Source of the DNA: Thermoplasmata archaeon
GTDB taxonomy: Archaea; Thermoplasmatota; Thermoplasmata; RBG-16-68-12; JAGMCJ01
Length of the DNA: 43,337 bases
NCBI GenBank assembly: GCA_023136265.1
Contig: JAGLRN010000057.1
Location: 1 to 43,337 of the forward strand
Direction of reading: 5' to 3'
Shown: positions 24,118-33,500 of the stretch, piece by piece
Numbering within the stretch: the first letter of the stretch is position 1
How the letters are laid out: the number at the start of each line of letters is the position of its first letter
Program-made: the position numbers and the translations under genes
Notes under the pieces: model-generated
What the model saw: only the letters and a program-made list of their open reading frames with translations
Told to the model about the DNA's origin: nothing
The model's database searches: none

Positions 24118-25458
24118 CTAGGACGCCATATCGAAATCGGCGGCCTGCATCTGTTTCATCAGCTGTCTTCTCATCTTGCGGTTTCCCGCCAGGCCTTTGA
24201 TCGCCTTCTGGGACATGTTGTACTGCTTTAGCAGTTCCCGCACGTCCTTGGGGGAGGTCCCGCTGCCCCTTGCGATTCTGGCGATCCTGCTTCCTTTCAC
24301 GGTTTTCGGGTTCGTCATCTCATCGTCCGTCATGGAGTCCATGATGAACCTGAACTTCCTCAGTCTCGCCTGAGCGGTCTCCAGGTCCTCGTCGCTGAGC
24401 TTCCCAGGCATACCCGGCAGCAGGCTCATCAGCTTTCTGAGCGGGCCCATTCCGCTGAGCATCTCCATCTGGCTGTACATGTCCTTCAGCGTGAATCTCC
24501 CGCTCATCATGTTCTTGACGGTCTCCTTTGCCTTCTCCTCGTCCATGGCCTCCTGGGCTCTCTCGAGCAGGAGCTTGAGGTCGCCCATTCCGAGAAGACG
24601 CGAGATGAATCTCTGAGGATCGAACTTCTCTAGGTCGTCGATTTTCTCGCCCGTTCCTATGAAGACGATCGAAGCGCCGGTCTCCGAGATCGCGCTCAAT
24701 GCCCCGCCGCCCTTCGCCGAGCCGTCGAGCTTAGCCAGCACAACGGAAGTCACACCAACGGCGTCGTGAAACGCCTTCGCCTGAGGCCCCGCCTGCTGCC
24801 CCATTGTCGCGTCCAGCACGAGGACGGTGTCAGTGGGATTGGCGACCTTCGACACGCTCTTGATCTCCTTTATCAGGTCCTTCTCGAGGGAATGCCTCCC
24901 GCTCGTGTCCACTATCACGACGTCGAAGGCTTCGAAGCGCTTCATGCCCTCCTTCACGATCCTCTCTGCCTTTTTCTCGCTGGGGTCCCCGTGGACGGGC
25001 ACGTTTATGGATTCCGCTATCTGGGAGAGCTGTTCGAACGCAGCCGGTCTGTGGACATCCCCCGCAATAATTCCCACCTTCAGACCTCTCTTCTGGAAGT
25101 ACCTCGCCATTTTTCCCGCGGTGGTCGTCTTCCCTTGACCGTACAGACCGACGAGAAGCAGTCTCTGCTTCTGAAGCTTGAGCTCCTTCCCCTCTCCCAG
25201 TATGTTGACGAGCTCCTCATAGATGATTCTGGCAACGTGTTCTCTCGCGCTCATTCCTGCAGGCGGTGCTTCTTTCAGGGACCTCTCCTCGAGCGTCTTC
25301 GAGAGTTCGAGGGTCAGTTGCACATTGACGTCGGCTCTGAGCAGGGCTCTCTGGATGTCCCTGACAACTTCCCTTATGAGGTCCTTGTCCAGATGGGAGG
25401 CCGAGAACACCTTTTGCATTGCATTCCTGAGCGAGGCGCCGAATTTCTCAAAGCTCAT
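24118..25458 (-). CDS. srp54: signal recognition particle 54 kDa protein
   Basis: 446 residues from ATG 25458 (TTG 25467 is also in frame). GTPase that binds signal sequences and SRP RNA and docks with FtsY at the membrane. N-domain helices come first, then the G domain with GLYGQGKTTTAGKMA, DTSGRHSLEKDL and the TKLDGSAKGGGALS motif. The M domain has GMGPLRKLMSLLPGMPG and the RNA-binding RIARGSGTSPKDVRELL segment, with the usual Met-rich pocket residues. A minus-strand TATA (CTTAATATAG, about 25482-25491) predicts a start only a few bases from ATG 25458, so the mRNA is nearly leaderless. Confidence 0.97.
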   Translation of the reverse strand: MSFEKFGASLRNAMQKVFSASHLDKDLIREVVRDIQRALLRADVNVQLTLELSKTLEERSLKEAPPAGMSAREHVARIIYEELVNILGEGKELKLQKQRLLLVGLYGQGKTTTAGKMARYFQKRGLKVGIIAGDVHRPAAFEQLSQIAESINVPVHGDPSEKKAERIVKEGMKRFEAFDVVIVDTSGRHSLEKDLIKEIKSVSKVANPTDTVLVLDATMGQQAGPQAKAFHDAVGVTSVVLAKLDGSAKGGGALSAISETGASIVFIGTGEKIDDLEKFDPQRFISRLLGMGDLKLLLERAQEAMDEEKAKETVKNMMSGRFTLKDMYSQMEMLSGMGPLRKLMSLLPGMPGKLSDEDLETAQARLRKFRFIMDSMTDDEMTNPKTVKGSRIARIARGSGTSPKDVRELLKQYNMSQKAIKGLAGNRKMRRQLMKQMQAADFDMAS

Positions 25459-25758
25459 CGTTGTCAAATATCGCGTTGCCTATATTAAGATTCCACCGCC
25501 CATTCTCTGGATGGCTGGTCGCATTCCCAAGAAGCTCGGTTCTCGACTCCGCTCATTCTCCGGAACAAGATGCGCGTGGATCTTCAATCTGTTCAATGAC
25601 AGAAACACACGGCACTCTCTGGACGTAAAAAATAGAAAAGGGAGGGCCAGCCTTGTCAGAAGGGATGGGATGCACTCTAACGAACTAGCCCAAAACTCCC
25701 CATGCGATATATTCTATCACCTATATTTAAAGCTTTCTTGAAAATCGAGCACTCGGCT
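25459..25758 (-). promoter_or_regulatory. 300-base gap: srp54 promoter plus a possible small transcript
   Basis: Near 25482-25491 is the srp54 TATA. Farther upstream, minus-strand TTTAAATATA (25722-25731) is a consensus TATA that would start a transcript near 25700. About 65 bases on, minus-strand CTATTTTTTACG (about 25624-25636) is a T run of the archaeal terminator type. Between them there is no good reading frame. The unit could be a small RNA, a distal srp54 promoter, or the 3' end of the coiled-coil gene's transcript. A plus-strand frame at 25511-25741 is not convincing. Confidence 0.35.
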
Positions 25759-26640
25759 CTAAAGGTAGCCAGACTTCTGTAACGTCATCAGGTCTTCCGT
25801 GCTGAGCTTCTCACCACTCTTGAAGCGGTCATATATCTCATCAGCTTTCTTCTTGGCGACCGTCTCGCCCTTGGAAACTCTCTCTCTTCTGTGTTTGCGT
25901 CTTATCCCGCTGATCATCTTGTCGAAGTCATGCACCTCTCTGATCATGGCTATGTGGTTCTTGTGCTCCTCATCAGCCATCATCTTCGTTCTGATGAACT
26001 GCTCCTGGGCCCCGTCCGCCTGCTTTCTGACCCCGTCGCTCTTCTCGTAGAGGGCCATCATCTTGTCATGCTCTTCCTGCGCCGCATCTGCTAGCTCGCC
26101 GACCTTCCCATGGCATTCCTCGGCTTCCGACTTGGAGCTCTCGAGTTCCCCTATGGCTTCCTGAATCTCCTCCACCTTTTCCAGTTCCTTCTCCCTTTCG
26201 TCAATCTGGTCTTTGACATTCGAGAGGGCCTCCACGAGCTGCCTCTCTTTGTCGATTTTCATGACCGAGGTCATCTGTTTGAATTCCAGATCCCTCAGAT
26301 CCTTCTTCAGCCGACTGAGGGGCACCTCTCCCCTCGGCGTGTGCCTCCTCTTCAGTCTGTTGATCTTGTCGATGATCTCATTGACGGCGCGGTTGAGCTT
26401 GTCCCTCTCCTCCTTCGCCCCCTTGACATCAAGGTTGAGCTTGTCCCTTTCCTCTCTGTGCTTCGCGGCCTCGTCGATGAGCTCTCTGACCTGAGCATTC
26501 AGCTCGTCTCTCCTCCCGACCCACTGCTTCGTCTTATCGTTGAGCTCATCGCGCCTTCTCTTGTGCCTCTCTGCCTCGATGTTCCTCCCGTTCCTCTTCT
26601 CCAGGAGTTCACTCATTAACTCGGTCACTTGCACAGCCAA
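25759..26640 (-). CDS. archaeal coiled-coil protein (COG1340-like)
   Basis: 293 residues, almost all charged coiled coil from about 10 to 240, with a short break at TPRGEVPLSRLKKDL (about 100-115) that could be a hairpin turn. The C-terminal 50 residues (KKKADEIYDRFKSGEKLSTEDLMTLQKSGYL) form a compact conserved-looking end typical of the COG1340 archaeal coiled-coil family. Function is unknown in the family. The start is TTG 26640 or ATG 26616: a TATA (ATTATAAG, 26665-26672 on the minus strand) predicts a transcript start only a few bases upstream of the TTG. Confidence 0.75.
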   Translation of the reverse strand: MAVQVTELMSELLEKRNGRNIEAERHKRRRDELNDKTKQWVGRRDELNAQVRELIDEAAKHREERDKLNLDVKGAKEERDKLNRAVNEIIDKINRLKRRHTPRGEVPLSRLKKDLRDLEFKQMTSVMKIDKERQLVEALSNVKDQIDEREKELEKVEEIQEAIGELESSKSEAEECHGKVGELADAAQEEHDKMMALYEKSDGVRKQADGAQEQFIRTKMMADEEHKNHIAMIREVHDFDKMISGIRRKHRRERVSKGETVAKKKADEIYDRFKSGEKLSTEDLMTLQKSGYL

Positions 26641-26716
26641 CGTGGCTTAACATGAAACGAACCGCTTATAATCCTTTCTTTGTGCCCGGCAATCTATGGC
26701 TGAAGCGGGGCGTTCC

Positions 26717-27913
26717 TCAGAAGACAGACACTTCTCCATTCACAACGAGTTCAGTGATTCTGGAGATGTTTGCGAGCCACTCATCCGCAACCGCTTCCGC
26801 CTCCGACTGGACACCGCTCAGCGGAGCGCCATCGGCCATCACGAGCTGGATGCTCGCCACCTGGGGGTCGTCTATCGGTTTCCCGATCTGGGAAACGATT
26901 CTCACATAGGCTTCGAGGATGTCACCGCCCCCGGCCTTGACGATGTCGTTGGCGATTTTCAAGGTCAGGATGTTGTAGAGCTTTCCAACGTGGGTCACTG
27001 GATTCTTGCCCGCGGTCGCCTCCATGCTCATCGGTCTGAAAGGTGTGATCAGCCCGTTTGCTCGGTTCCCCCTGCCAACGGACCCATCGTCACCGTTCTC
27101 GAACGAGAGTCCCGTCACCGTGAGATAGAATATGCCATCATCGTAGTTGTCGCCGGTGTTTATGTCCACGTTCACGTTCCTTTCCGTCTGCTTCAGAGCG
27201 GCCTCGAGAAGCCTCTCCTTCAGCTCCTCGACGACGCTGATGTAGTGCGACTTGTCCGGGACGAGGCGGTCAACCATCGCCGCCGCCACGGTCAGGTCGA
27301 TATCATCGTCGACTCTCGTTGCCATCACTTTGACGTCTTCGCCGACTTCTGGAATCTCCTTCTTCAGCGGACCGTTGATGAGCCGCTCCGTTTCGTACGT
27401 GATTGTCTCGGTCTCGCTAAAGGGCGCGTAGCCCACCCCGAATGACGTGTCATTCGCGAGCAGCCTCTGGGTCTCGTAGAGGCCTCTGAGGTCCACGGAT
27501 CCCTGGCCGATCCTGCAGTCCAGCATGACGTCCATATCGACGTCGAGATGCGGGCAGAAAGATTCCAGGTAGTCTCTGGCCGCCCTTATCGCCCTTGACC
27601 TGTACGGGAGTCTCTCTCCATCCACTTGCGTCGTTGCCCTTCCCACCAGAAGGATGTAGACGGGTTCGAGAACCGTTCCACCGCCGAACTTGGGCGCCGA
27701 TTGACCGCCCACGATCTGCGTCTCGTCGGTATTGTGATGAAGGATCTTCTCGTACCGTTCCATGTACAGCTTGCACAGCGCCCTGCTCACCGATTCCGCA
27801 AGCCCGTCGGCAATGCTATCCGGGTGTCCGATTCCCTTCCTTTCCACGATCTCTATCTTCGTCTTTTCCATCGGCAAACGATTGGCCTGCTCAACCCAGA
27901 TGTTACGATCCAT
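26717..27913 (-). CDS. mat: S-adenosylmethionine synthetase, archaeal type
   Basis: 398 residues, the usual length for the archaeal enzyme (COG1812), which is only distantly related to bacterial MetK. Makes S-adenosylmethionine from methionine and ATP in the cytosol. Visible family motifs are [19 protein letters not shown] (about 23-41), [11 protein letters not shown] (about 69-79), [22 protein letters not shown], and the C-terminal [14 protein letters not shown] 27913 has GGGGAGGAA about six bases upstream, and minus-strand GGATAAAT near 27955-27962 is a TATA candidate. No neighbour in the same pathway is seen. Confidence 0.97.
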   Translation of the reverse strand: MDRNIWVEQANRLPMEKTKIEIVERKGIGHPDSIADGLAESVSRALCKLYMERYEKILHHNTDETQIVGGQSAPKFGGGTVLEPVYILLVGRATTQVDGERLPYRSRAIRAARDYLESFCPHLDVDMDVMLDCRIGQGSVDLRGLYETQRLLANDTSFGVGYAPFSETETITYETERLINGPLKKEIPEVGEDVKVMATRVDDDIDLTVAAAMVDRLVPDKSHYISVVEELKERLLEAALKQTERNVNVDINTGDNYDDGIFYLTVTGLSFENGDDGSVGRGNRANGLITPFRPMSMEATAGKNPVTHVGKLYNILTLKIANDIVKAGGGDILEAYVRIVSQIGKPIDDPQVASIQLVMADGAPLSGVQSEAEAVADEWLANISRITELVVNGEVSVF

Positions 27914-27999
27914 GTGTTTCCTCCCCGCGGAGTGAGCCTAAAGTTCAGCCTTCGATTTATCCCTTTCGGTCTTTCGAACGTGATAGACGTTTCGTTCGG

Positions 28000-28908
28000 C
28001 TAGTCTCTGTACCGCACAAGGTACTCATCGAAATCGTTCGGGACGTGGACATTCTCGAATATGTCTCTTGCGTCCTTTTCCAATGTGGACACGTCCTCGT
28101 ACCTGGGACTGATGTGTATCAAGAACAGCGTCTGGGCACCACAGTCCCTTGCGATTTGGGCGGCCTGGCGGGAGGATGAGTGCCCGAACTCATTTGCCTT
28201 CTCCTCGAGGCTGGCATCGGTCGTGGCATCATGGATGAGAGCGTCGGAGTCCCTCGCGGCATCCGCGAAGCTCTGTGAGGGCACCGTGTCCCCAGAGTAT
28301 GCGACCTTCCTTCCCGCCCGCCGTTCCCCAAGGACCATGTCAGGCGTTACGGTCCTGCCGTCGTGCTCAACGGTCTCTCCTCTCTGAAGCCTGCCGAACA
28401 GCGGACCCTCTGGCAGACCCAGCTCAACCGCCCTCTCGCGGTTGAACTTGCCAGGTCTGTCGTTCTCTTGGAGTACGAATCCGATGGATGGGACATTGTG
28501 CCTCATCTTGATGCTCGTGACCGTGTACTCGGGGAAGTCGACCTTCGATCCGTCTCCCATCTCCTCCACGTAGACGTCGAAGCCAGGATTGAAGTAGCCG
28601 ATCCTCAGAAGCACGTCCATTAGGTCCCTTATCCCCTTAGGACCCCATATCCGCAGCGGGTCTTCTCTGTCGTTCAGCGTCATGCTCTGTACGAGTCCTG
28701 GAAGCCCAAGGAAATGATCCCCATGGAAGTGGGTTATGAATATCTTCTGAACTTGCATGAACGAGAGGCTGGATTTCATGAACTGTCTCTGTGTGCCCTC
28801 CCCGCAGTCGAAGAGGATGATCTCCCTTCCTCTCTTGACTGCCACGGCTGCCACGTTCCTCTTTGGCGAGGGCCAACTCCCACCTGTTCCCAGGAATACG
28901 ATTTGCAC
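28000..28908 (-). CDS. rnz: ribonuclease Z (tRNA 3' endonuclease)
   Basis: 302 residues from GTG 28908. Cleaves tRNA precursors just after the discriminator base so that CCA can be added; needed here because neither tRNA gene in the window encodes CCA. The metallo-beta-lactamase fold shows FLGTGGSWPSP at the start, the zinc motif THFHGDH (about 61-67), HNVPSIGF, YSGDT, the FGHSSSRQAA segment and the final LIHISPRY. The frame is open to 29052, but family proteins begin at VQIVFLGTGG, which corresponds to GTG 28908, and the extra codons overlap the promoter of the divergent hutH gene. Confidence 0.94.
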   Translation of the reverse strand: MQIVFLGTGGSWPSPKRNVAAVAVKRGREIILFDCGEGTQRQFMKSSLSFMQVQKIFITHFHGDHFLGLPGLVQSMTLNDREDPLRIWGPKGIRDLMDVLLRIGYFNPGFDVYVEEMGDGSKVDFPEYTVTSIKMRHNVPSIGFVLQENDRPGKFNRERAVELGLPEGPLFGRLQRGETVEHDGRTVTPDMVLGERRAGRKVAYSGDTVPSQSFADAARDSDALIHDATTDASLEEKANEFGHSSSRQAAQIARDCGAQTLFLIHISPRYEDVSTLEKDARDIFENVHVPNDFDEYLVRYRD

Positions 28909-28982
28909 GACTGGAACGAAAGAGGCACGCTCTTCATTAAGGTTTCGAAGACCGGATGAGGTTGATGATGGAACCCGCGGAA

Positions 28983-29008
28983 ACATAAATAGTCGGAAAG
29001 GTATCTCA
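28983..29008 (+). promoter_or_regulatory. hutH promoter
   Basis: ACATAAATA at 28983-28991 is a TATA box that predicts a start at or near ATG 29009. GGAAAGG at about 28994-29000 is a weak ribosome binding site. It lies in the 100-base gap between the divergent rnz and hutH genes. Confidence 0.5.
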
Positions 29009-30550
29009 ATGCAGGGTGGTTCCTTGATTGTAGTGGATGGAGAGTCCCTCACGATAGAGGATGTCGTTCAGGTTTCCAGGAACTGCGAGAAGGTCAAGCT
29101 GTCTCGTGAGGCCGCGAAAGGAATGGAGAGGTCCAGAAAGACAGTGCTCGAGATTATCAGGTCTGACGGGATAGCCTACGGCATAAACACAGGCTTCGGC
29201 GACCTGGCGAGCGTTGTCATACCGGAGAAGGAACTCCTCGATCTTCAGAGGAATCTCGTCAGAAGTCATTGCGCGGGAGTCGGAGACAACCTTGACGAAG
29301 AGCGCGTCAGGGCGAGCATCCTTCTTCGCACCAACAGCCTCGCAAAGGGACACTCTGGTGTCCGCGTTCTCGTTGTCAAGACGCTCTTGGAGATGCTGAA
29401 CAAGGGGGTCCATCCCATCGTTCCTGAGATCGGGTCCGTGGGTGCCAGCGGCGACTTGGCGCCCTTGGCTCACATAGCGGCGGTTGCGATGGGAGAGGGT
29501 CAGTGCTCCTTTGACGGAAAGGTGATGGAAGGAGACGCGGGGATGAAGAGGGCGGGGATCAAGCCGCTTCGCCTAGAACAGAAGGAGGGCGTCGCGCTGG
29601 TCAACGGCACGTCGGTGATGACGGGAATCGCTTCTTTGGTCGTTCACGATTCCCTGAACCTGGTGAGAGCCGCGCAGATAGCCGCCTCGATGAGTTTCGA
29701 GGCCCTCAAATCCTCCCCTCAGCCCTTTGACATGAGGCTGGGCAGGGTCCGCCCTCACCGGGGTCAGGTGAGATGCGCGAGGAATATGCTGAGACTCCTC
29801 AAGGGGAGCGAGATCATCCCGTCCCACAAGGACTGCCCGAAGGTCCAGGATGCCTACACGATTCGTTGCATCCCTCAGGTGATAGGCTCCGTCATGGATG
29901 CAGTCGATACCGCGAGGAGGACCATAGAGACGGAGGTGAACTCCGCTACTGACAACCCGCTGATTTTCCCAGAGACGGGTGAGAGCATCTCCTGTGGCAA
30001 CTTCCACGGCCAGCCGGTCGCAATGGCGATGGACCATCTCTCGCTCTCCATGTGCGTCCTCGGGTCCTTCTCAGAACGAAGGACCGCCAGGCTCGTGGAC
30101 TCTCATCTGAGCGGTCTCCCGCCGTTCCTCACGGAGAAGAGCGGGACACACTCGGGCCTCATGATGGTGCAGTGCACCGCGGCCGCGCTGGCATCGGAGA
30201 ACAAGACACTTGCCCATCCCGCGTCCGCCGACTCAATCCCAACCTCGGCTGGTCAGGAGGACTTTGTGAGCATGGGGTTGTGGGCTGCTCGAAAGGCGGC
30301 CTTGGCGGTTGGCAATACGAGGAATATCGTCGCCATTGAGCTCCTCTGCGCTGCTCAGGGCCTCGAATTCCTCAAGCCTCTTAGACCGGGAGTAGGTTCG
30401 CACGCAGCGTACAAAGTCGTCCGGCGAAATGTCAGTCGACTGAATGATGACAGGCCACTGACTGCGGATGTTGAGCGCCTAGCGGCCCTAATCGAAAAGG
30501 GAGTAATCAACAGGGAAGTCGAAAAGGAGGCCGGGGAGTTGGCTACGTAA
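29009..30550 (+). CDS. hutH: histidine ammonia-lyase
   Basis: 513 residues, the usual HutH length. Removes ammonia from histidine to give urocanate. The Ala-Ser-Gly that cyclises to the MIO group lies in GSVGASGDLAPLAH (about 141-154). YGINTGFG, LVRSHCAGVG (the Ser-His typical of histidine rather than tyrosine lyases), NGTSVMTG, QDAYTIRCIPQV and TDNPLIF are all present. One difference is QEDFVSMG, where histidine lyases usually have QEDHVSMG. No urocanase or other hut gene is in the window. ATG 29009 may be leaderless; TTG 29024, with GGTGG before it, is an alternative. Its end overlaps the giant repeat gene by eight bases. Confidence 0.93.
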   Translation: MQGGSLIVVDGESLTIEDVVQVSRNCEKVKLSREAAKGMERSRKTVLEIIRSDGIAYGINTGFGDLASVVIPEKELLDLQRNLVRSHCAGVGDNLDEERVRASILLRTNSLAKGHSGVRVLVVKTLLEMLNKGVHPIVPEIGSVGASGDLAPLAHIAAVAMGEGQCSFDGKVMEGDAGMKRAGIKPLRLEQKEGVALVNGTSVMTGIASLVVHDSLNLVRAAQIAASMSFEALKSSPQPFDMRLGRVRPHRGQVRCARNMLRLLKGSEIIPSHKDCPKVQDAYTIRCIPQVIGSVMDAVDTARRTIETEVNSATDNPLIFPETGESISCGNFHGQPVAMAMDHLSLSMCVLGSFSERRTARLVDSHLSGLPPFLTEKSGTHSGLMMVQCTAAALASENKTLAHPASADSIPTSAGQEDFVSMGLWAARKAALAVGNTRNIVAIELLCAAQGLEFLKPLRPGVGSHAAYKVVRRNVSRLNDDRPLTADVERLAALIEKGVINREVEKEAGELAT

Positions 30551-33500
30551 GGCTCGCCTCGCACTTGGGACATTCCTCGACTCTTCCCGCGCACGTGTCG
30601 TGCATCTTTTCCCCGCAAGGACAGACAACCATCGGGAATCCTTTCTTTATCTTCCCACGACAGATGGCGCACTTCGTATCCTTCTCGGCAACCATCTTGA
30701 TTATGTCTTCCTTCTTCTTCTTTCCAGGGGTCTCAGCGACTTCGATTTGAGCGATGCTCTCCTCGACGTACTCCGCATCGTCGAAGACCCTGTGGGAGAT
30801 TACTTTGATTGCCAGAGGCACCGTCCCTGGTGCCGTCATCTTGAGCCTGAACTTGACACTTTCCGAACCACCCGCCCTGACGCTCTCGACGGGCTCAAGC
30901 CCCTCGGTCTCCGCGTCCCCAAGCATCTGGATGGAGACATTGCTGGCGAGCGTCTTTCCGCTGTTTCGGAGAGTAAGAGTTGCATCCATCCACTCTTCCA
31001 GATCCGCCTTCTCGATGTCTATCTCAGCGGTCACGGAAGGAGCGAAGCCATCTATTGCCCCGTTCGCAAGGTCGAGCGACTTCTGTGCGTGCTCGATCGC
31101 CTCTTCGACGTTCACATTCTTCGCGTCCAAGGCCTGAAGGAGGAGCCTCTCCGCCTCCTTGATGTCGATTCCGAACCTCTTCGCGGAGCCGATTATGCTG
31201 TCCGCCTTGTATGTGAGGTCGATGAATTCCTTCTCAAGCTTTCTGCTGGACTCGACCTTCTTGACCGATTCCTCAGCCAGGTCGAGGGCGTCTTGGTATC
31301 TCCCTTGCTCGAGGGCGCCCTTCGCGGATGTGATCATCTCCTCGTTCTCAGCAACATCCGCGCCCATCTTCTTGGCGTAGCGCAGCGCGCTCTCGGAATT
31401 CCCTATCACCTGGGTCGCGACCTCGGAGAGGATGCCCTCAATCTCCTGTCTGGCGGATTCGATGAGGTTCTTGGCGTTCTCAAAGTCCTTGCTCCTGATC
31501 AGAGCCTTGGCCTCTCCCAGTTTGTGTCTGGACAGACTGCTTTCCAGGCCTAGCTCTTCGGCAAGGTCGACATTCTGCGACATCTGGGTCGCGATCTGGA
31601 GGAGGTGGGATTCGCAGACTCCCGTTGCCCATTCATAGCATTGATTGGCGGCTTCCCTTGCCGCTTTCATGTTTCCGGAGTCGAGCGCGGACTTGGCCTC
31701 GGTCAGTATCTTCTCAACTTCGGAGGAGTCCGCGCCTATCGAAGTGATAGTGTCGTGCATCTTCTCCGCTAGTCCGACAGACTTCTTCGCGTCCTCATAT
31801 GCCTCGACGGCCTCATGGAAAACGTCCCCGCTCTTCAGACTCAGCTCGAGCGCATTGGGATAGTCACCACTGTTGAACGCCCCCTGAGCTTCGCGCAGGA
31901 AATCCTCAGCCTCTCGAATCGGGATGGGGAAACCGTCCATCTTCTTCTTCGCCGTCGAGATGGCCTTTCTGGCCATGTCCTGCTGGAGGCCGACTCTCTC
32001 AACCTCGCTCTCACTCTTCATTGCGAATTCAATGGACTCTTTGAAGTCCCCGTTCCTGAAGTGGTTCTTCGCCCTTGCGATCAGCTCTTCCGCGGATTTC
32101 GTGTTCACTCCTTCCTGCTTGGACTTCTTGATGACCTCGATGAACGAGTTTATCATGTCGGTGATGTACGTGTCCCGCTCGAGCTGCATGTTCCTGAGGC
32201 ACTCCTCGGCGGATTCCAGCGCGTCCTCGTACCGCCCTGTATCAAGGCCCCTTTCCGCTCTCTCGAGCAGCCTCACGGATTCCGGGGCCCCGACGTTCAT
32301 GCTCTGGATCTCCTGGAGGGCGGTTCTCGCCTCCTTGACCTTCCCGGTGGCCTCATCGAGCTGACCGCGCATTTCCGACAGGGCATCTCTTGCCTGGGCC
32401 GCAAGTCTGGCGGACGTCTCGTAGTCGCCCTCGTCAAGGAGCTTCCTGGCCTCCGTGAGGTCGTTGTCCACCGTTTCCGTCAGAATGCCCGCCTCGCGGG
32501 ACTCCGTCGAGATCGATTGTGATGATGTGATCGTGTTGACAATACCATCCCTGAGAAGCTCCTCCACTCCGGACATGCTCTTCTCCGCCAGTTCCAGGGC
32601 CGCCTCGTACTTCTTCTCCTTTATCGCATCCTTTGCCTCTTGCACGACCCCGTTCATCCCGGCGATGTCGATTCCCAACGTCTGAGCGAGCTCGATTCTC
32701 TCATTGACGGCAGCGATCTTCTCCGCGGATGAGTACAGGACCATGAGCTTCTCGGCTTCCTTCTTGCTCCTGGTCGCGAGGTTGAGGGCCTTTTCGTAGT
32801 CATGACCCTCAAACGCCTTCTTCGCCGCGAGGAGGATCCTGAGGGCCTTCGAGACATCCATCTTCTTCTTTCTGGCCTCACCGACGAGGGCGGCCGAGGA
32901 GGATATGGCGTTGTACGTCTCCTTGTGGTCTTTGAGCAGCACGCCCACCGTCCGATTGCATTCCACGAGCAGGCCCAAAGCATCGGAGTAGTCCTCCGTT
33001 CCCATGGCTATTTTCGCCTTCTTCAGGAGGCTCCTCATCTCTTCTATGCCAACGCCTGTCTTTCTCGCCTCCACGACCTTCTCCTTCACGTAGGAGAAGG
33101 CTGAGTCCGTCAGCCCCGAAACCTCGGAAGCGACATCCTCCGTGATCCTAACGAGCTCATCGAACTTGCCTTCCTGAATCGATTGCCTGACGCTCTCAAG
33201 CCTCGTCTCCAGCTCGTCAGTGTTCTCGCCCATCACCTTTCCAATCTCGATCCCGGCTTCAAGGCTCTGGAGGAGACCCGTCCCCTTCTGCTTGAACTTC
33301 TCTTCGAGGAGATCGCGTGCGTCGGTCACAAGCTCGATGGCCTTCGGGAAGTCCCTTATCGCGAGAGCGCTCTCCGCCTTGTCCAGCAGCTTCCTGGCCG
33401 AGACCGCCTCCTTGCCAATCGCGTCCACGGACCCACCAAGGCTCTGTATGGTCGACACGAGGTGGTCATCAACCTTCCCATCGGTGACCTCCCTGCACTC

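Noticed and set aside
25511-25741. Plus-strand frame of 76 codons with a basic start, compared with ribosomal protein L39e
   Set aside because: Residue spacing does not fit L39e, and its only TATA candidate is better explained as the srp54 promoter on the other strand.
28909-29052. N-terminal extension of RNase Z by 48 codons
   Set aside because: It overlaps the hutH promoter and start, and family proteins begin at the segment starting with GTG 28908.
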